NCBI RefSeq assembly: GCF_013177695.1
Contig: NZ_WOEY01000128.1
Coordinates: 31,094-95,093 of the forward strand
Length of the DNA: 64,000 nucleotides
Origin: Paraburkholderia solitsugae
GTDB lineage: Bacteria > Pseudomonadota > Gammaproteobacteria > Burkholderiales > Burkholderiaceae
Direction: 5' to 3'
This document shows, in pieces, positions 1 to 9,355 of the stretch. Position 1 is the stretch's first letter; every line of letters begins with the position of its first letter. The notes under the pieces were generated by a model. It did no database searches and had not been told where the DNA came from. It saw only the letters and a list, made by a program, of their open reading frames with translations. The position numbers and the translations under genes are program-made.

Positions 1-173
1 TAGAACCCGAAGCACGCGATGAACAGCCGTGGCGACGGAATGTTCGGCCAGTAGATCGCCACCAGCACCGCGATCGAGAACCAGTGCGAAAAGAAGGCGA
101 TCGGATCTTGCGCGTACAGCACGCGCACCAGGTCTTCGTCGATTGCACGCTGGATCGGGTCGGCCCGCATCAT
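1..173 (-). CDS. Membrane sensor/signalling protein, N-terminal fragment (cut by window edge)
   Basis: An open frame runs leftwards off the window from an ATG-ATG pair at 173/170, with GAGGAG about 8 bases upstream. The visible 57 residues begin MMRADPIQRAIDEDLV and continue into an aromatic and aliphatic stretch (FFSHWFSIAVLVAIYW, then LFIACFGF) that looks like the first membrane helices. A short charged N-terminus followed by membrane helices is common in sensor kinases and GGDEF/EAL proteins, but the catalytic part lies outside the window, so the class is an inference. It is divergent from the sigma-like gene at 387, sharing a 213-base intergenic region. Confidence 0.6.
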   Translation of the reverse strand, partial: MMRADPIQRAIDEDLVRVLYAQDPIAFFSHWFSIAVLVAIYWPNIPSPRLFIACFGF

Positions 174-386
174 GCGGTCTCCTCGTGGGGCACGGCAAAT
201 TATGCTGACCGGATGGTTTACCCGGCAGTTTACCCATCAGCTACCACTTAATCCATATAGGCGAAGCCGTCGCCGGAAATCATACTGGGTTCACATTCCA
301 GCGCGGCTTACAAGCTCCAACACCCCCTTCCTTGCCTGCAGTCGAGGCTCCGCGCGCTCCTCGCCTTACCCTTTATGGAGGTTTTC

Positions 387-1178
387 ATGGGCGCAGTTCC
401 GAGCCACGCGTTCGTCCGCAATCTCGACGATGCGATCCTGCCCGACCTGTGGCGCCGTCGTACCCAACTGTCCGCCGACGAAATGGTGTCGATGGTCGAA
501 CTGGTCAAGCGGGCGTTGCGCACCTATCACCCGCTTGAGTTGCAGGCACTCGGCGAGGACAAGGAAGAACTGGTCGCGCAGTTCATTTACGCGAAAGTAC
601 TGCGCCTCGCGCCCGGCCACACGGAAACCCATGCCTGCGCCGACAGCGCCCCCTCCAACGGCTACGCGCTGTGCGCGTATTTTCGCCGTTACCTGATCGA
701 CTGCCTGCGCAGCGCCGGCCATCAACGCAATGTGTCGATGGAAAACGAAGGCATGGCGCAGGAGATCGATCTTCACGCGCAAGCGCTGGAAGACCCCGTC
801 GAAAGCGTATTGCTGCAATACGGCCTCGACGAGCAACGCGTGCGGTTCGCCGCGCGCGCCTTTATCGACAGCCTCGACGAGCCGGAACGCATCGTGCTGG
901 CCGGCAGCCTCGGCTGGTGCTCGGAAGGGAAAGGCGGCCTGTCGGCGGTCGCTGCTCAGCATCGTGTGCCCTCGTATCACTATCGCGCCGTCAAACTCGG
1001 CGTCACCATGAAAAAGACGGCCGGCGCCGACGAATTTTCTAATACCAAGATCGGCCGCTGGCTGATCGACGTGCTCGGCATCGAGATCGAGCTCGACAAT
1101 CGCCCAGCGATTCTGCTCGCGTTAAACCTGCTCGCCGCCGAATCGAGCGACAGCGAAATGAATGAAGTAGCCGCCTAA
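387..1178 (+). CDS. Sigma-70-like protein of unknown function
   Basis: The 263-residue protein starts at the ATG at 387, which has GGAGG 6 bases upstream; an in-frame ATG at 375 overlaps that ribosome site and is less likely. It is acidic, soluble and lacks a signal peptide. A central segment (YLIDCLRSAGHQR) resembles a sigma region 2 core, and a later segment (SLDEPERIVLAGSLGW, then LSAVAAQHRVPSYHYRAVKLG) resembles the helix-turn-helix arrangement of sigma region 4. The match is by eye and weak. A role in transcription is an inference. No anti-sigma gene is adjacent. Confidence 0.55.
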   Translation: MGAVPSHAFVRNLDDAILPDLWRRRTQLSADEMVSMVELVKRALRTYHPLELQALGEDKEELVAQFIYAKVLRLAPGHTETHACADSAPSNGYALCAYFRRYLIDCLRSAGHQRNVSMENEGMAQEIDLHAQALEDPVESVLLQYGLDEQRVRFAARAFIDSLDEPERIVLAGSLGWCSEGKGGLSAVAAQHRVPSYHYRAVKLGVTMKKTAGADEFSNTKIGRWLIDVLGIEIELDNRPAILLALNLLAAESSDSEMNEVAA

Positions 1179-1219
1179 TAGCGTATTCCCAGACTAGCCT
1201 GGGCCGACGGCGGCTTTTT
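1169..1219 (+). terminator. Probable intrinsic terminator with nested hairpin
   Basis: AGCCGCC (1169-1175, overlapping the end of the sigma-like gene) pairs with GGCGGCT (1209-1215). Inside the loop a second stem, CCCAG/CTGGG (1188-1192/1199-1203), can form. The outer stem runs into five T residues. The placement at the end of a gene fits a rho-independent terminator with an unusually long, structured loop. Confidence 0.5.
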
Positions 1220-1383
1220 CCCCTTTCCGCAAATCGAGCACGTGCCACGCACGCGCCACGTACGATGCGCCTTTTTTTGTCATCGCGCACCGCCTACGAT
1301 AAAAAAGCCGCAACCACAGGCCGTCTTCCTTCCGAAGTCCGGGCTCCCCTACCCGGCATCCCTTTCCTGACGAGGTGGTCCGA

Positions 1384-4300
1384 ATGAACCGCTTATCGAG
1401 CGCCCTGACGGCCATGCAGCCGCATTACGATGTCGTGGTGGTGGGTTCGGGTTATGGAGGTGCGATTGCCGCGAGCCGCATGGCGCGCGCCGGCCGCAGG
1501 GTGTGCGTGCTGGAACGTGGGCGCGAATTCATGGCCGGCGAGTTTCCGCGCACGCCGCTCGAAGGCGCCGCGCAGGTGCAATACAACACCGCCCTCGCGC
1601 AAGTCGGCTCGCCGCTCGCGCTGCTCGAAGTGCACGTGAATGAAGACGTGAATGCGGTGGTGGGCTGCGGACTGGGCGGCACGTCGCTGATCAACGCGAA
1701 CGTTGCGCTCGAAGCCGAACCGCGGTTATGGGACGACGTCCGCTGGCCCGAGGCGCTGCGCGGCGACCAGGCGGGACGCGACAAGGGCTACGAACTTGCC
1801 CGCGCCATGCTGCAACCGTCGCCCGTGTCCGGCGATTTTTTGCAATTGCCAAAACTGCAGGCGCTCAAACAATCCGCGCAGGCGCTCGGTATGGCCGATC
1901 GCTTTTACCCACCGCCGGTCACCGTCACCTTCGAGGACCGCATCAACGCTGCGGGCGTTGCGCAGCAAGCCTGCGTCGGATGCGGCGATTGCAATTCGGG
2001 CTGCAATTACGACGCAAAAAATTCGACGCACATGAACTATCTGCCCGATGCGGTCGCGCACGGCGCCCATATTTTCACGGGCGCAGCCGTGCATTCGGTG
2101 GTGCGCGACGCGGCTAAGCAAAAGTGGACTGTGCGTTTTCAGGAGGTAAAGCTAGGCCGCGAGAGTTATGACGCGCCTGATCTGTTCGTGAGCGCCGACA
2201 TCGTCATTGTCTCGGCCGGCACGATCGGTTCGACCGCCCTGCTGTTGCGCTCGCGCAAGGCGGGGCTGACCGTTTCCGACATGCTCGGCCAACACTTCAC
2301 CGGGAACGGCGACGTACTGGCGTTCGCGTACAACACCGACGAGGTGATCAACGGTGTCGGCTGGGGCGTACACATGCAGGGCGACATCCCACCGGTCGGG
2401 CCGACCATTACCGGCATCATCGACCATCGCAACACCCCTGACGTGACAGACGGCTTCGTGATCGAAGAAGGCTCGCTCGCCGGGCCGGTTGGCGCCGCGA
2501 TGGTCGCGCTGCTCGGCGGCGCCGCGCCGCTCGAAGGCGTCGAGATTCCCGCTCCGCGCGCCGCCGGGGAACCGGCAGACTACGACACTCGCGTGATCGA
2601 AAGCCTCCTGCGCGGCCCCTATCACGGCGCCCTCAACCATACGCAAACCTACCTGGTCATGGCGCATGACGACGAAAGCGGCCAGATCAGCGTGAATGAC
2701 AAGGGCAGACCACGCATCGACTGGCCGAAGGCCGGCAAGCAGCCGATCTTCCGCACTGTCGAAGACACGCTCGAGAAGGCGCAGGCGCCGCTCGGCGGTA
2801 AATACGTGCGCAACCCGATCTCGACCCGAATGCTCAAGAACCGCACCGTCACCGTGCATCCGCTCGGCGGCTGCGGGATGGGTGAGGATGCCGAGCGCGG
2901 TGTCGTCGACCATCAGGGCCGGGTCTTCAGCGGCACGACAGGGGATGACGTGCACGAAGGCCTGTATGTGATGGATGGCGCGGTCATGCCGATGTCGCTC
3001 GGCGTCAATCCGCTGTTGACGATTTCCGCGCTGGCCGAACGCAATTGCGCGCTGCTTGCGGACGCGCGAGGCTGGAAGATCGACTACCAGGCCAAGGGCA
3101 CGGCCGGCACGCCGCCGCCCCAGAAGATCGGCCTGCGCTTCACCGAAACAATGATCGGCACCTACACGCCTGGCGTGGCGGGCGATGCCGCCACCAGTCC
3201 GATTGAATTCACACTGACTGTCGAATCGGACGATCTGGCCGATATGCTGAGCAATCCGCAACATCTGGCCCACACCACTGGCACGCTGACCTGCGCCGCG
3301 CTCTCCGCGCAACCCATGACGATCACGGACGGCACCTTCAACCTGTTCGTGGTCAACGAATCGGACGTGGACGAGCGCAACATGAATTACCGCATGACGC
3401 TCAATTCCACCGAAGGCAAAACCTACTATCTGAGTGGACAGAAGATCATTACGCGTACGTCGCCGATCAATCTTTGGGACCAGACCAACACGCTCTACGC
3501 CGAAATTCGCGAATCGGCGCAAGCGGATGCACCGGCGATCGGCAAAGCAACGCTGATCATCACGCCCGAGAATTTCATCAAGCAGCAACGCACGCTTGAA
3601 GTCACCAACGCACCCGATCTGACAACGCGCCTTGAATGGACCCTGAAGTTCGGCAAATTTTTCGCGGGCGTGCTGTTCACCGAGTACGGCGGCGTGGCGG
3701 CGCCCTTGCAGTTTTATGATCCGAAGGCGCCCCCGCGTCTGAAGCGCGTGCTGCGCGCACCTGTGCCGCAGGTGGTCTTCTTCGATACGCCCGATAAGAC
3801 CACGCTGCGACTCACACGCTACGCCGGGCCGCCCAACACACCGCTGCGTCCCGTGCTGCTGATCCACGGCTCGGGTGTGTCGAGCCGCATCTTTTCCACC
3901 GATCTGGTCACGACCAACCTGGTGGAATATCTCTGTGCGGCCGGCTACGACGTGTGGCTCGTCGATCTGCGCGTCAGCATCGAAATGCCGAGCGTGCTGG
4001 TGCCGACCAACGTCGACAAGGTCGCTCGCGAGGACATTCCGGCCGCGGTCGCTAAAGTGCGGGAGCTGACCGGCCTGCCAGACATTCAGGTGCTGGCCCA
4101 CTGCATGGGTGGGTTGGCGTTGACGATGTCGCTGCTGTACGGCCTCGAGGGCGTGCGCTCGGTCGTCATCTCGCAGGTCTCGGCGCATCCGGTGCCGGGC
4201 ACACTCGGAAAGATCAAGTGCGGGCTGCACGTCCCGGACATCATGGAACATCTCGGCGTGCTCGACCTGACTGCTTTTACGGAACATAGGTCGTGGCCCC

Positions 4301-4794
4301 ACAACCTGCTCGATGAAGCGCTGCGGCTCTACCCGACCACTCACAAACAGGGCTGCGGCAGCCCAATCTGCCACCGGGCGACCTTCCTTTACGGCCTGCT
4401 CTACGAACATGAAAAATTGAGCGAGACACTTCACTCGAACCTGCAGGAATTGTTCGGCGTGCACGACGTCTCCGTCTTCAAGCATCTCGCCGCGATGGTG
4501 CGGGCGGGCAAGGTTGTCGATGCCGAAGGCCGAGACGTCTACCTGAGCGGCGCGGACGGCATGAGGGGTCTGGAAGGCATGCGCCTGCCGATCGGCTTCA
4601 TCCACGGTGAAAAAAACGAAACCTATCTGCCGAAGAGTACCTTGATTACCTACGACATGCTGGTCGAGCACTTCCCCGAGCAGCCTTACGAACGACACAT
4701 CATTCCCGGCTACGGGCATATCGACTGCATCTTCGGCAAGAATGCGGCGGTGGATGTCTATCCGGTGATTGCGCGGTATCTGAATGCGCATTGA
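1384..4794 (+). CDS. GMC oxidoreductase (cholesterol-oxidase-like) fused to an alpha/beta hydrolase
   Basis: The 1136-residue protein starts at ATG 1384, preceded by GAGGTGG; the GTG at 1375 overlaps that site. The N-terminal half is a GMC flavoprotein: FAD-binding GSGYGG at residues 21-26, and the C-terminal GMC region with VHPLGGCGMG and GVNPLLT. A cysteine cluster C197-x2-C200-x2-C203-x3-C207 sits inside it and resembles an iron-sulphur ligand set. A middle beta-rich linker (about 575-800) leads to an alpha/beta hydrolase (about 820-1136) with oxyanion-loop LLIHGSG and nucleophile elbow AHCMGG, giving Cys907 where most hydrolases have Ser, and a C-terminal GYGHID with the probable catalytic His. 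No signal peptide is evident. Substrate is unknown; sterols, other lipophilic alcohols or polyester-related compounds are possible. It stands alone between the sigma-like gene and a binding-protein gene. Confidence 0.85.
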   Translation: MNRLSSALTAMQPHYDVVVVGSGYGGAIAASRMARAGRRVCVLERGREFMAGEFPRTPLEGAAQVQYNTALAQVGSPLALLEVHVNEDVNAVVGCGLGGTSLINANVALEAEPRLWDDVRWPEALRGDQAGRDKGYELARAMLQPSPVSGDFLQLPKLQALKQSAQALGMADRFYPPPVTVTFEDRINAAGVAQQACVGCGDCNSGCNYDAKNSTHMNYLPDAVAHGAHIFTGAAVHSVVRDAAKQKWTVRFQEVKLGRESYDAPDLFVSADIVIVSAGTIGSTALLLRSRKAGLTVSDMLGQHFTGNGDVLAFAYNTDEVINGVGWGVHMQGDIPPVGPTITGIIDHRNTPDVTDGFVIEEGSLAGPVGAAMVALLGGAAPLEGVEIPAPRAAGEPADYDTRVIESLLRGPYHGALNHTQTYLVMAHDDESGQISVNDKGRPRIDWPKAGKQPIFRTVEDTLEKAQAPLGGKYVRNPISTRMLKNRTVTVHPLGGCGMGEDAERGVVDHQGRVFSGTTGDDVHEGLYVMDGAVMPMSLGVNPLLTISALAERNCALLADARGWKIDYQAKGTAGTPPPQKIGLRFTETMIGTYTPGVAGDAATSPIEFTLTVESDDLADMLSNPQHLAHTTGTLTCAALSAQPMTITDGTFNLFVVNESDVDERNMNYRMTLNSTEGKTYYLSGQKIITRTSPINLWDQTNTLYAEIRESAQADAPAIGKATLIITPENFIKQQRTLEVTNAPDLTTRLEWTLKFGKFFAGVLFTEYGGVAAPLQFYDPKAPPRLKRVLRAPVPQVVFFDTPDKTTLRLTRYAGPPNTPLRPVLLIHGSGVSSRIFSTDLVTTNLVEYLCAAGYDVWLVDLRVSIEMPSVLVPTNVDKVAREDIPAAVAKVRELTGLPDIQVLAHCMGGLALTMSLLYGLEGVRSVVISQVSAHPVPGTLGKIKCGLHVPDIMEHLGVLDLTAFTEHRSWPHNLLDEALRLYPTTHKQGCGSPICHRATFLYGLLYEHEKLSETLHSNLQELFGVHDVSVFKHLAAMVRAGKVVDAEGRDVYLSGADGMRGLEGMRLPIGFIHGEKNETYLPKSTLITYDMLVEHFPEQPYERHIIPGYGHIDCIFGKNAAVDVYPVIARYLNAH

Positions 4795-4990
4795 CGAATG
4801 CTTAAGCGCCACGTCGCCATAAGATCGGAGAACGCCGCGGCTGCGTGCATGGGTTGCACGCCGCTCGCTCTTCGGGCGGCGGTTCAGGTATGGTATGTGT
4901 AAGGGGGCGGTTCGCCGCGGGTACAGTCAGCGCACCTGGCCCCGCGAGCCCATCACACCCTATCCACATCACCCTGCCACGCTTATCCGG

Positions 4991-5773
4991 ATGAAAAACT
5001 TTTTTCTGACCACGTTGACCGCCGGGCTGTTGGCCGGCACCGTTGCAACAGCGAACGTACAGGCCGCCGAACTCCATGTGATGAGTTCAGGCGGCTTCAC
5101 CGCCGCCTATAAACTGCTCGGCCCCAAGTTCGCGGCGTCGACAGGCAACACGCTCGAAACGATCCTCGGGCCGTCGATGGGTAAATCGCCGGAAGCCATT
5201 CCGAACCGGCTCGAGCGCGGAGAGCACGCGGACGTGGTCATCATGGTCGGCTACGCGCTCGACGATCTGATCAAGCAAGGCAAGGTGATTCCCGGGTCGC
5301 GCGTCGAGCTGGCCGATTCCCGCATTGGCATGGCCGTGCGCAGCGGCGCGCCGAAGCCGGATATCAGTTCGGTCGAGGCACTGAAAGAGACTCTGCTTCA
5401 CGCCAGATCGATCGCCTACTCGGATAGCGCGAGCGGTGTCTATATCGAACGCGAGCTCTTCGGCAAACTCGGCATTGGGGATCAGGTGAAAGCCAAAGCG
5501 AAGATGATCCCGAAGATTCCAGTCGCATCCGTGGTCGCCAATGGCGATTACGAGGTGGGATTCCAGCAGGTCAGTGAGTTGCTGCCGGTGCCGGGCGCCA
5601 CGTTCGTTGGAAAGATTCCGGAATCGGTGCAATCGGTCACGCGATATGCTGCGGGCATCCCGGTGGGCGCCGAACATCCGAAAGAGGCGAAGGCACTGCT
5701 CGACTACCTCGCCTCACCCGCCGCACAGCCCGTGGTGACGTCGACTGGTATGGACTCTGTCGCAACACATTGA
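4991..5773 (+). CDS. Orphan ModA-like periplasmic substrate-binding protein
   Basis: The 260-residue protein begins with a classical signal peptide (MKNFFLTTLTAGLLAGTVAT, cleavage after about NVQAA) at ATG 4991; the longer frame from 4895 has a non-signal-like N-terminus. The mature part (ELHVMSSGGFTAAYKLL, then a C-terminal LASPAAQPVV) has the pattern of the molybdate/extracellular solute-binding family 11 (ModA-like). No permease or ATPase gene is adjacent, so it may serve a remote transporter or act as a periplasmic binder. Ligand unknown. Confidence 0.8.
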   Translation: MKNFFLTTLTAGLLAGTVATANVQAAELHVMSSGGFTAAYKLLGPKFAASTGNTLETILGPSMGKSPEAIPNRLERGEHADVVIMVGYALDDLIKQGKVIPGSRVELADSRIGMAVRSGAPKPDISSVEALKETLLHARSIAYSDSASGVYIERELFGKLGIGDQVKAKAKMIPKIPVASVVANGDYEVGFQQVSELLPVPGATFVGKIPESVQSVTRYAAGIPVGAEHPKEAKALLDYLASPAAQPVVTSTGMDSVATH

Positions 5774-5905
5774 CGAAGTGGCCGGTGCGTAGCCGACAGA
5801 CGCGTGTCATCGCGTCCACTTTGCCTTGCAAGACATAATCAAATCCCGCCATCAATAGCAACACGGCCGCGGGCTTCACACTTCAGGACGATTTCACAGA
5901 AAACT

Positions 5906-6682
5906 ATGGAACAGTTGACCTTCGGGGCTTGCGTCAAAAAAGGCTGGATCAGTTCGTGGCAAGCCGTCACGCAAATGCCCTGGTTGTTCCTGGGTGTCTG
6001 CGCGGTATTGGCCTGCACCTCGCTGCTGATAGGGCAACGCCCCGCCGCCACTGACAATATGGACTCGATGACGCGTGTCGGCCACGGCCTGCTGTCGCTG
6101 GTCTGGTTCTTTCTACAGCTGGCGGTATCTGGCACGCTGACCATCAAGGTCCATCGTTTCGTGCTGCTTGGCGAAGGCGCGCACCCGCTCGTGCCGCTCA
6201 ACGGCAAGCCGCTCGCCCGCTATGCGCTGGTGTGGCTCGCCATCATGCTGATTGTGCTGGCGATTATAGGATTCACCTTTGTCGCCATGCGCGCGCTCAA
6301 GATGGGATTCCTGGTTTACGTGCCGCTGCTGCTCATTTATCTATTCGTGCTTATCCGTCTGAGCCTGCTTTATCCGTCCATTGCCCTCGGCAGCCGGGTT
6401 GCCTTGCGTGCGGCGTGGAGGGACAGCCGTGGACACGTATGGAGCATCATCGGCGTGGGCTTCGTGACTTATGTGCCGCTCTTTGTCGTCACCGTCCTTT
6501 TATTCGTGCTCGTCGGCCCGAAGATGCTGGCCGCGCACCAGACCCAGGGCCTGGCCGTCGTCGCGATTATTCAGGCGCTGCTCAATGCTGTTTTCGTCGT
6601 GTTCGCCGCAGCCTCGCTGTCATGGCTGTACCGGCGCTACGCCAACGAGCTGCTGACGCACGCTGAAGACGCGCCGCGTTGA
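5906..6682 (+). CDS. Conserved multi-pass inner-membrane protein of unknown function
   Basis: The 258-residue protein, from ATG 5906, has a short N-terminal amphipathic part (MEQLTFGACVKKGWISSWQA) and about six hydrophobic segments (near residues 25-40, 55-80, 105-130, 135-160, 185-215 and 220-245). The repeated layout, with a soluble loop between the helices, resembles proteins annotated only as glycerophosphoryl-diester-like or DUF membrane proteins in Burkholderia. No catalytic motif is visible. It converges on the FAD oxidase at 6703 with 20 bases between. Confidence 0.7.
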   Translation: MEQLTFGACVKKGWISSWQAVTQMPWLFLGVCAVLACTSLLIGQRPAATDNMDSMTRVGHGLLSLVWFFLQLAVSGTLTIKVHRFVLLGEGAHPLVPLNGKPLARYALVWLAIMLIVLAIIGFTFVAMRALKMGFLVYVPLLLIYLFVLIRLSLLYPSIALGSRVALRAAWRDSRGHVWSIIGVGFVTYVPLFVVTVLLFVLVGPKMLAAHQTQGLAVVAIIQALLNAVFVVFAAASLSWLYRRYANELLTHAEDAPR

Positions 6683-6702
6683 ATCGCGCGGCACGCCTTC
6701 GG

Positions 6703-8154
6703 TCAAAACAGCTTGCCCGGATTCAGAATGCCGTGCGGGTCCAGCGCGTGTTTGATCGCCGCCATGGCGGCCAATTCAGCCGGCGAGCGCGAGATCGGCA
6801 AGAACTCGCGCTTGAGCAAGCCGATCCCGTGTTCCGCCGACACCGAGCCGTGCAACGGCCTGAGCATCTCGTAGACGAACGCATACACCGCATGATGATC
6901 GACGCCGGGGATCGAATGGCCGTCCACGGTGACATGCAGATTCGAATCGCCGATATGGCCGAAAAAATACGACGCGTTGCCCGGCCAGCGCTGATCGAGC
7001 GCCGCGCGGCAACGATCGACAAAAGCGCCGATCTCGCCGATGGGCAAACTCACGTCGAAGTTGATCGCATCCAGCCGCACCGGAAACTCGGCGGTGCACT
7101 CGCGAATCGCCCACAACGCGCGCACATCAGCGACCGATTGCGCGATCACCGCGTCGCGGATCGCTTCTGAATCGAGCGCTTCGGCCAGCGCGGCAGAGAA
7201 GCGTTCGCCGTCGTCGCTCGCGTCGAAGCTCGCGTGTTCGATCAGTGCATAGAGCGGGTGCGAGTCGGCGAACGGCGAGCGCGTGCCCGTCAGCTTCACG
7301 CCGAAATCGTAGAAATCCGGCCACATGATCTCGAACGCGCCGATGTCGTTGCCAAAGCGCGTCGACAGGCGGCGCAGCAGGTTCACGGCGGCGTCGTACC
7401 CGTCAAGGGCGACGAGCGCCGTGTGGCGCGCCGCGCGCGGCGGATGGAGCCGCAGCACCGCGCGCGTGATCACGCCGAGCGTGCCTTCCGAACCGATAAA
7501 CCAGTGTTTCAGGTCATAGCCGGTGTTGTTCTTGACCATCTTGCCGAGTGAAGTCAGCACGTCGCCGTTGGCAAGCACAACTTCGAGACCGAGCACCTGG
7601 TCGCGCGCGGTGCCCGACTGGATCACGCGATTGCCGCCTGCGTTGGTCGCCAGATTGCCGCCGATCTGGCACGAGCCTCGTGCGCCGAGATCGAGCGCGA
7701 GTTCGAAGCCGGCTTCGGCGGCCGACTCCTGGGCGGTTTGCAAGGTGGTGCCGGCGCGCACGGTTAACGTGGCCGAAGCGGTGTCAATTTCTTCCACGCC
7801 GGTGAGCCGTTCGAGCGACAGCGCAATATCGGTCGCGCGCGCAATCGCGCCGCCGGCGAGACCGGTCATGCCGCCCTGCGGCACCACCGGTTGATGCGCG
7901 GCGTGGCAAATCGCCAACGCGCGAGAGACGTCTTCCGTGCTGCGCGGCAAGAGCAGCGCGGCAGGACGCGTCGGATCGTGGCGTGTCCAGTCGGTCATCG
8001 CGTGTTCGCCGATCTGCTCGCCGACCCGCACCACGTCGGCACCGAGCGCGGCACGTAGCGCATCGAGCGTTGCAGAAAGTGGCGCTGCGCCGTGGGTTGC
8101 GTTGCGGGCCGCGCTGCTGCCTGCTACGCCGTTAGTCAAACTGTTATCTGTCAT
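6703..8154 (-). CDS. FAD-linked oxidase, GlcD/D-lactate-dehydrogenase family
   Basis: The 483-residue flavoenzyme has the PCMH-type FAD domain (VPQGGMTGLAGGAIA near residue 95; later NNTGYDLKHWFIGSEGTLG) and the FAD-oxidase C-domain ending in SAEHGIGLLKREFL and LDPHGILNPGKLF, all typical of enzymes that oxidise D-2-hydroxyacids (glycolate, D-lactate, D-2-hydroxyglutarate). Its start overlaps the stop of the upstream oxygenase gene in an ATGA junction at 8151-8154, so the two are translationally coupled. The pairing with an Fe oxygenase and with the ABC importer across the shared promoter region suggests a catabolic step for an imported compound; the substrate is not determinable from sequence. 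Confidence 0.88.
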   Translation of the reverse strand: MTDNSLTNGVAGSSAARNATHGAAPLSATLDALRAALGADVVRVGEQIGEHAMTDWTRHDPTRPAALLLPRSTEDVSRALAICHAAHQPVVPQGGMTGLAGGAIARATDIALSLERLTGVEEIDTASATLTVRAGTTLQTAQESAAEAGFELALDLGARGSCQIGGNLATNAGGNRVIQSGTARDQVLGLEVVLANGDVLTSLGKMVKNNTGYDLKHWFIGSEGTLGVITRAVLRLHPPRAARHTALVALDGYDAAVNLLRRLSTRFGNDIGAFEIMWPDFYDFGVKLTGTRSPFADSHPLYALIEHASFDASDDGERFSAALAEALDSEAIRDAVIAQSVADVRALWAIRECTAEFPVRLDAINFDVSLPIGEIGAFVDRCRAALDQRWPGNASYFFGHIGDSNLHVTVDGHSIPGVDHHAVYAFVYEMLRPLHGSVSAEHGIGLLKREFLPISRSPAELAAMAAIKHALDPHGILNPGKLF

Positions 8155-9140
8155 GCAGTAGTTCCTTGCTTTCCTTCAACGGCTGCTTTCTTCCGATAAC
8201 CCATCGAATCGTTGATCCGCCCGAGGATATAGTCACCCGCGGCGACCGGTTGGTACTTGAGGTCGGCGTCGCTCGTGCCGAGCTCACGTGGATCGACCAT
8301 CGCACCGTAAGTGGGATCATAAAACGTCGCGATCGAATAGCGCTCGCGCCCCGACGCATTGATCACGCGATGCAAGGTGGAGCGGAAGCGGTCATTAGTC
8401 CAGCGCGCCAGCAGATCGCCGACGTTCACCACGAAGCTGCCTTCGACCGGCGGCGCATCGACCCACGTATCGTTGGCGATCTCACGCACCTGCAAGCCGC
8501 CCACCCGATCCTGCCATAGCAAAGTAATGCAGCCGTAGTCGGTATGCGGCGCGACGCCGAACTGATCCGCGTCAGACTGGGGCGGCTGCGGCGGATAGTA
8601 GACCATCTGCGTGCGCTGCATCCGCTTCGTATAGCGCGGCGCGAAGAAATGCTCGTCAACGCCGAGACTTACCGCCACCGCCCGCAGCAGATCGGCGCCG
8701 CATGCCGCGACCGCTTCGTAGTAACCATACAGCGCGGGCCGCAACCCGGGCATGAAATCCGGCCAGTTGTTCGGCCCACGCAGCGCCTGGCCCGCGCGCA
8801 CATCGGGATCGTCCTCCGGCAACTCGAGGCCGATGCTGAAGAACTCCTTGTAGTCGGGGCGCTTCGCCTGATACATGGTGGCGTCGCCGAGCGCGTTGAA
8901 ACCTCGATGCCTTTGATTGACCGCCGCGCGCCGCTTCGTCTCCACCGGAAACGCAAAGAACGTGCGCGCCGCCTGTTCGGCTGCATCGATTGCCATTTGC
9001 GGCACGCCGTGATTGACGATATAGAAGAAGCCGATCGTCGTGCACGCCTCGCGGATTTCGTGCGCCACGCGCGTCAAAGCCTGCGGGTCGCCCGCGCGAA
9101 CGCCGGCAAGATCGATGATCGGAATACGGGTCACGGGCAT
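8151..9140 (-). CDS. Isopenicillin-N-synthase-like 2-oxoglutarate/Fe(II) oxygenase
   Basis: The 329-residue protein starts at ATG 9140 (MPVTRIPIIDLAGV), with GGGAG seven bases upstream; the open frame extends far upstream but without a family-like N-terminus. It carries the DIOX_N region (ACTTIGFFYIVNHGVP) and the double-stranded beta-helix iron site H199-x-D201 (PHTDYG) with H257 (STLHRVI) and the co-substrate RYS motif (GRERYSIATF). This is the plant-type/IPNS-like branch of non-haem Fe oxygenases. It is first in a two-gene leftward operon with the FAD oxidase and is divergent from the amino acid ABC operon, with two putative HutC-type operators between. Confidence 0.88.
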   Translation of the reverse strand: MPVTRIPIIDLAGVRAGDPQALTRVAHEIREACTTIGFFYIVNHGVPQMAIDAAEQAARTFFAFPVETKRRAAVNQRHRGFNALGDATMYQAKRPDYKEFFSIGLELPEDDPDVRAGQALRGPNNWPDFMPGLRPALYGYYEAVAACGADLLRAVAVSLGVDEHFFAPRYTKRMQRTQMVYYPPQPPQSDADQFGVAPHTDYGCITLLWQDRVGGLQVREIANDTWVDAPPVEGSFVVNVGDLLARWTNDRFRSTLHRVINASGRERYSIATFYDPTYGAMVDPRELGTSDADLKYQPVAAGDYILGRINDSMGYRKKAAVEGKQGTTA

Positions 9141-9256
9141 TGCGCTGCTCCCAGGAAGGCCGGCCAATTCAACTGAGGAAAGAGGCTTGCACACGGAGGC
9201 TGACACATCACTCGCGACTCGCTCGCGCGCCTCGTGCATCCTCGTGCGTCTTCGTT

Positions 9257-9264
9257 GTATATAC
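9257..9264. promoter_or_regulatory. Putative HutC-type operator, site 1 of operon pair A
   Basis: GTATATAC is self-complementary and fits the HutC-subfamily pattern GTMTAKAC. It lies 117 bases upstream of the oxygenase start. Its flank TTGTATATACCGC is the mirror of the flank at the second site (GCGGTATATACTG), 99 bases away. Confidence 0.55.
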
Positions 9265-9355
9265 CGCCAAAAGCGCACCCGCAAGTTGCTTCGTGGGGGT
9301 TCAGGTAAGGGATTTTCTCTACTCGCGCGTTTATTTATTTCACGCGGAAACTGCG

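Noticed and set aside
2152..4812. 886-residue open frame on the minus strand
   Set aside because: It lies antisense to the GMC/hydrolase fusion, has the composition of a G/C-rich shadow frame and no recognisable motif.
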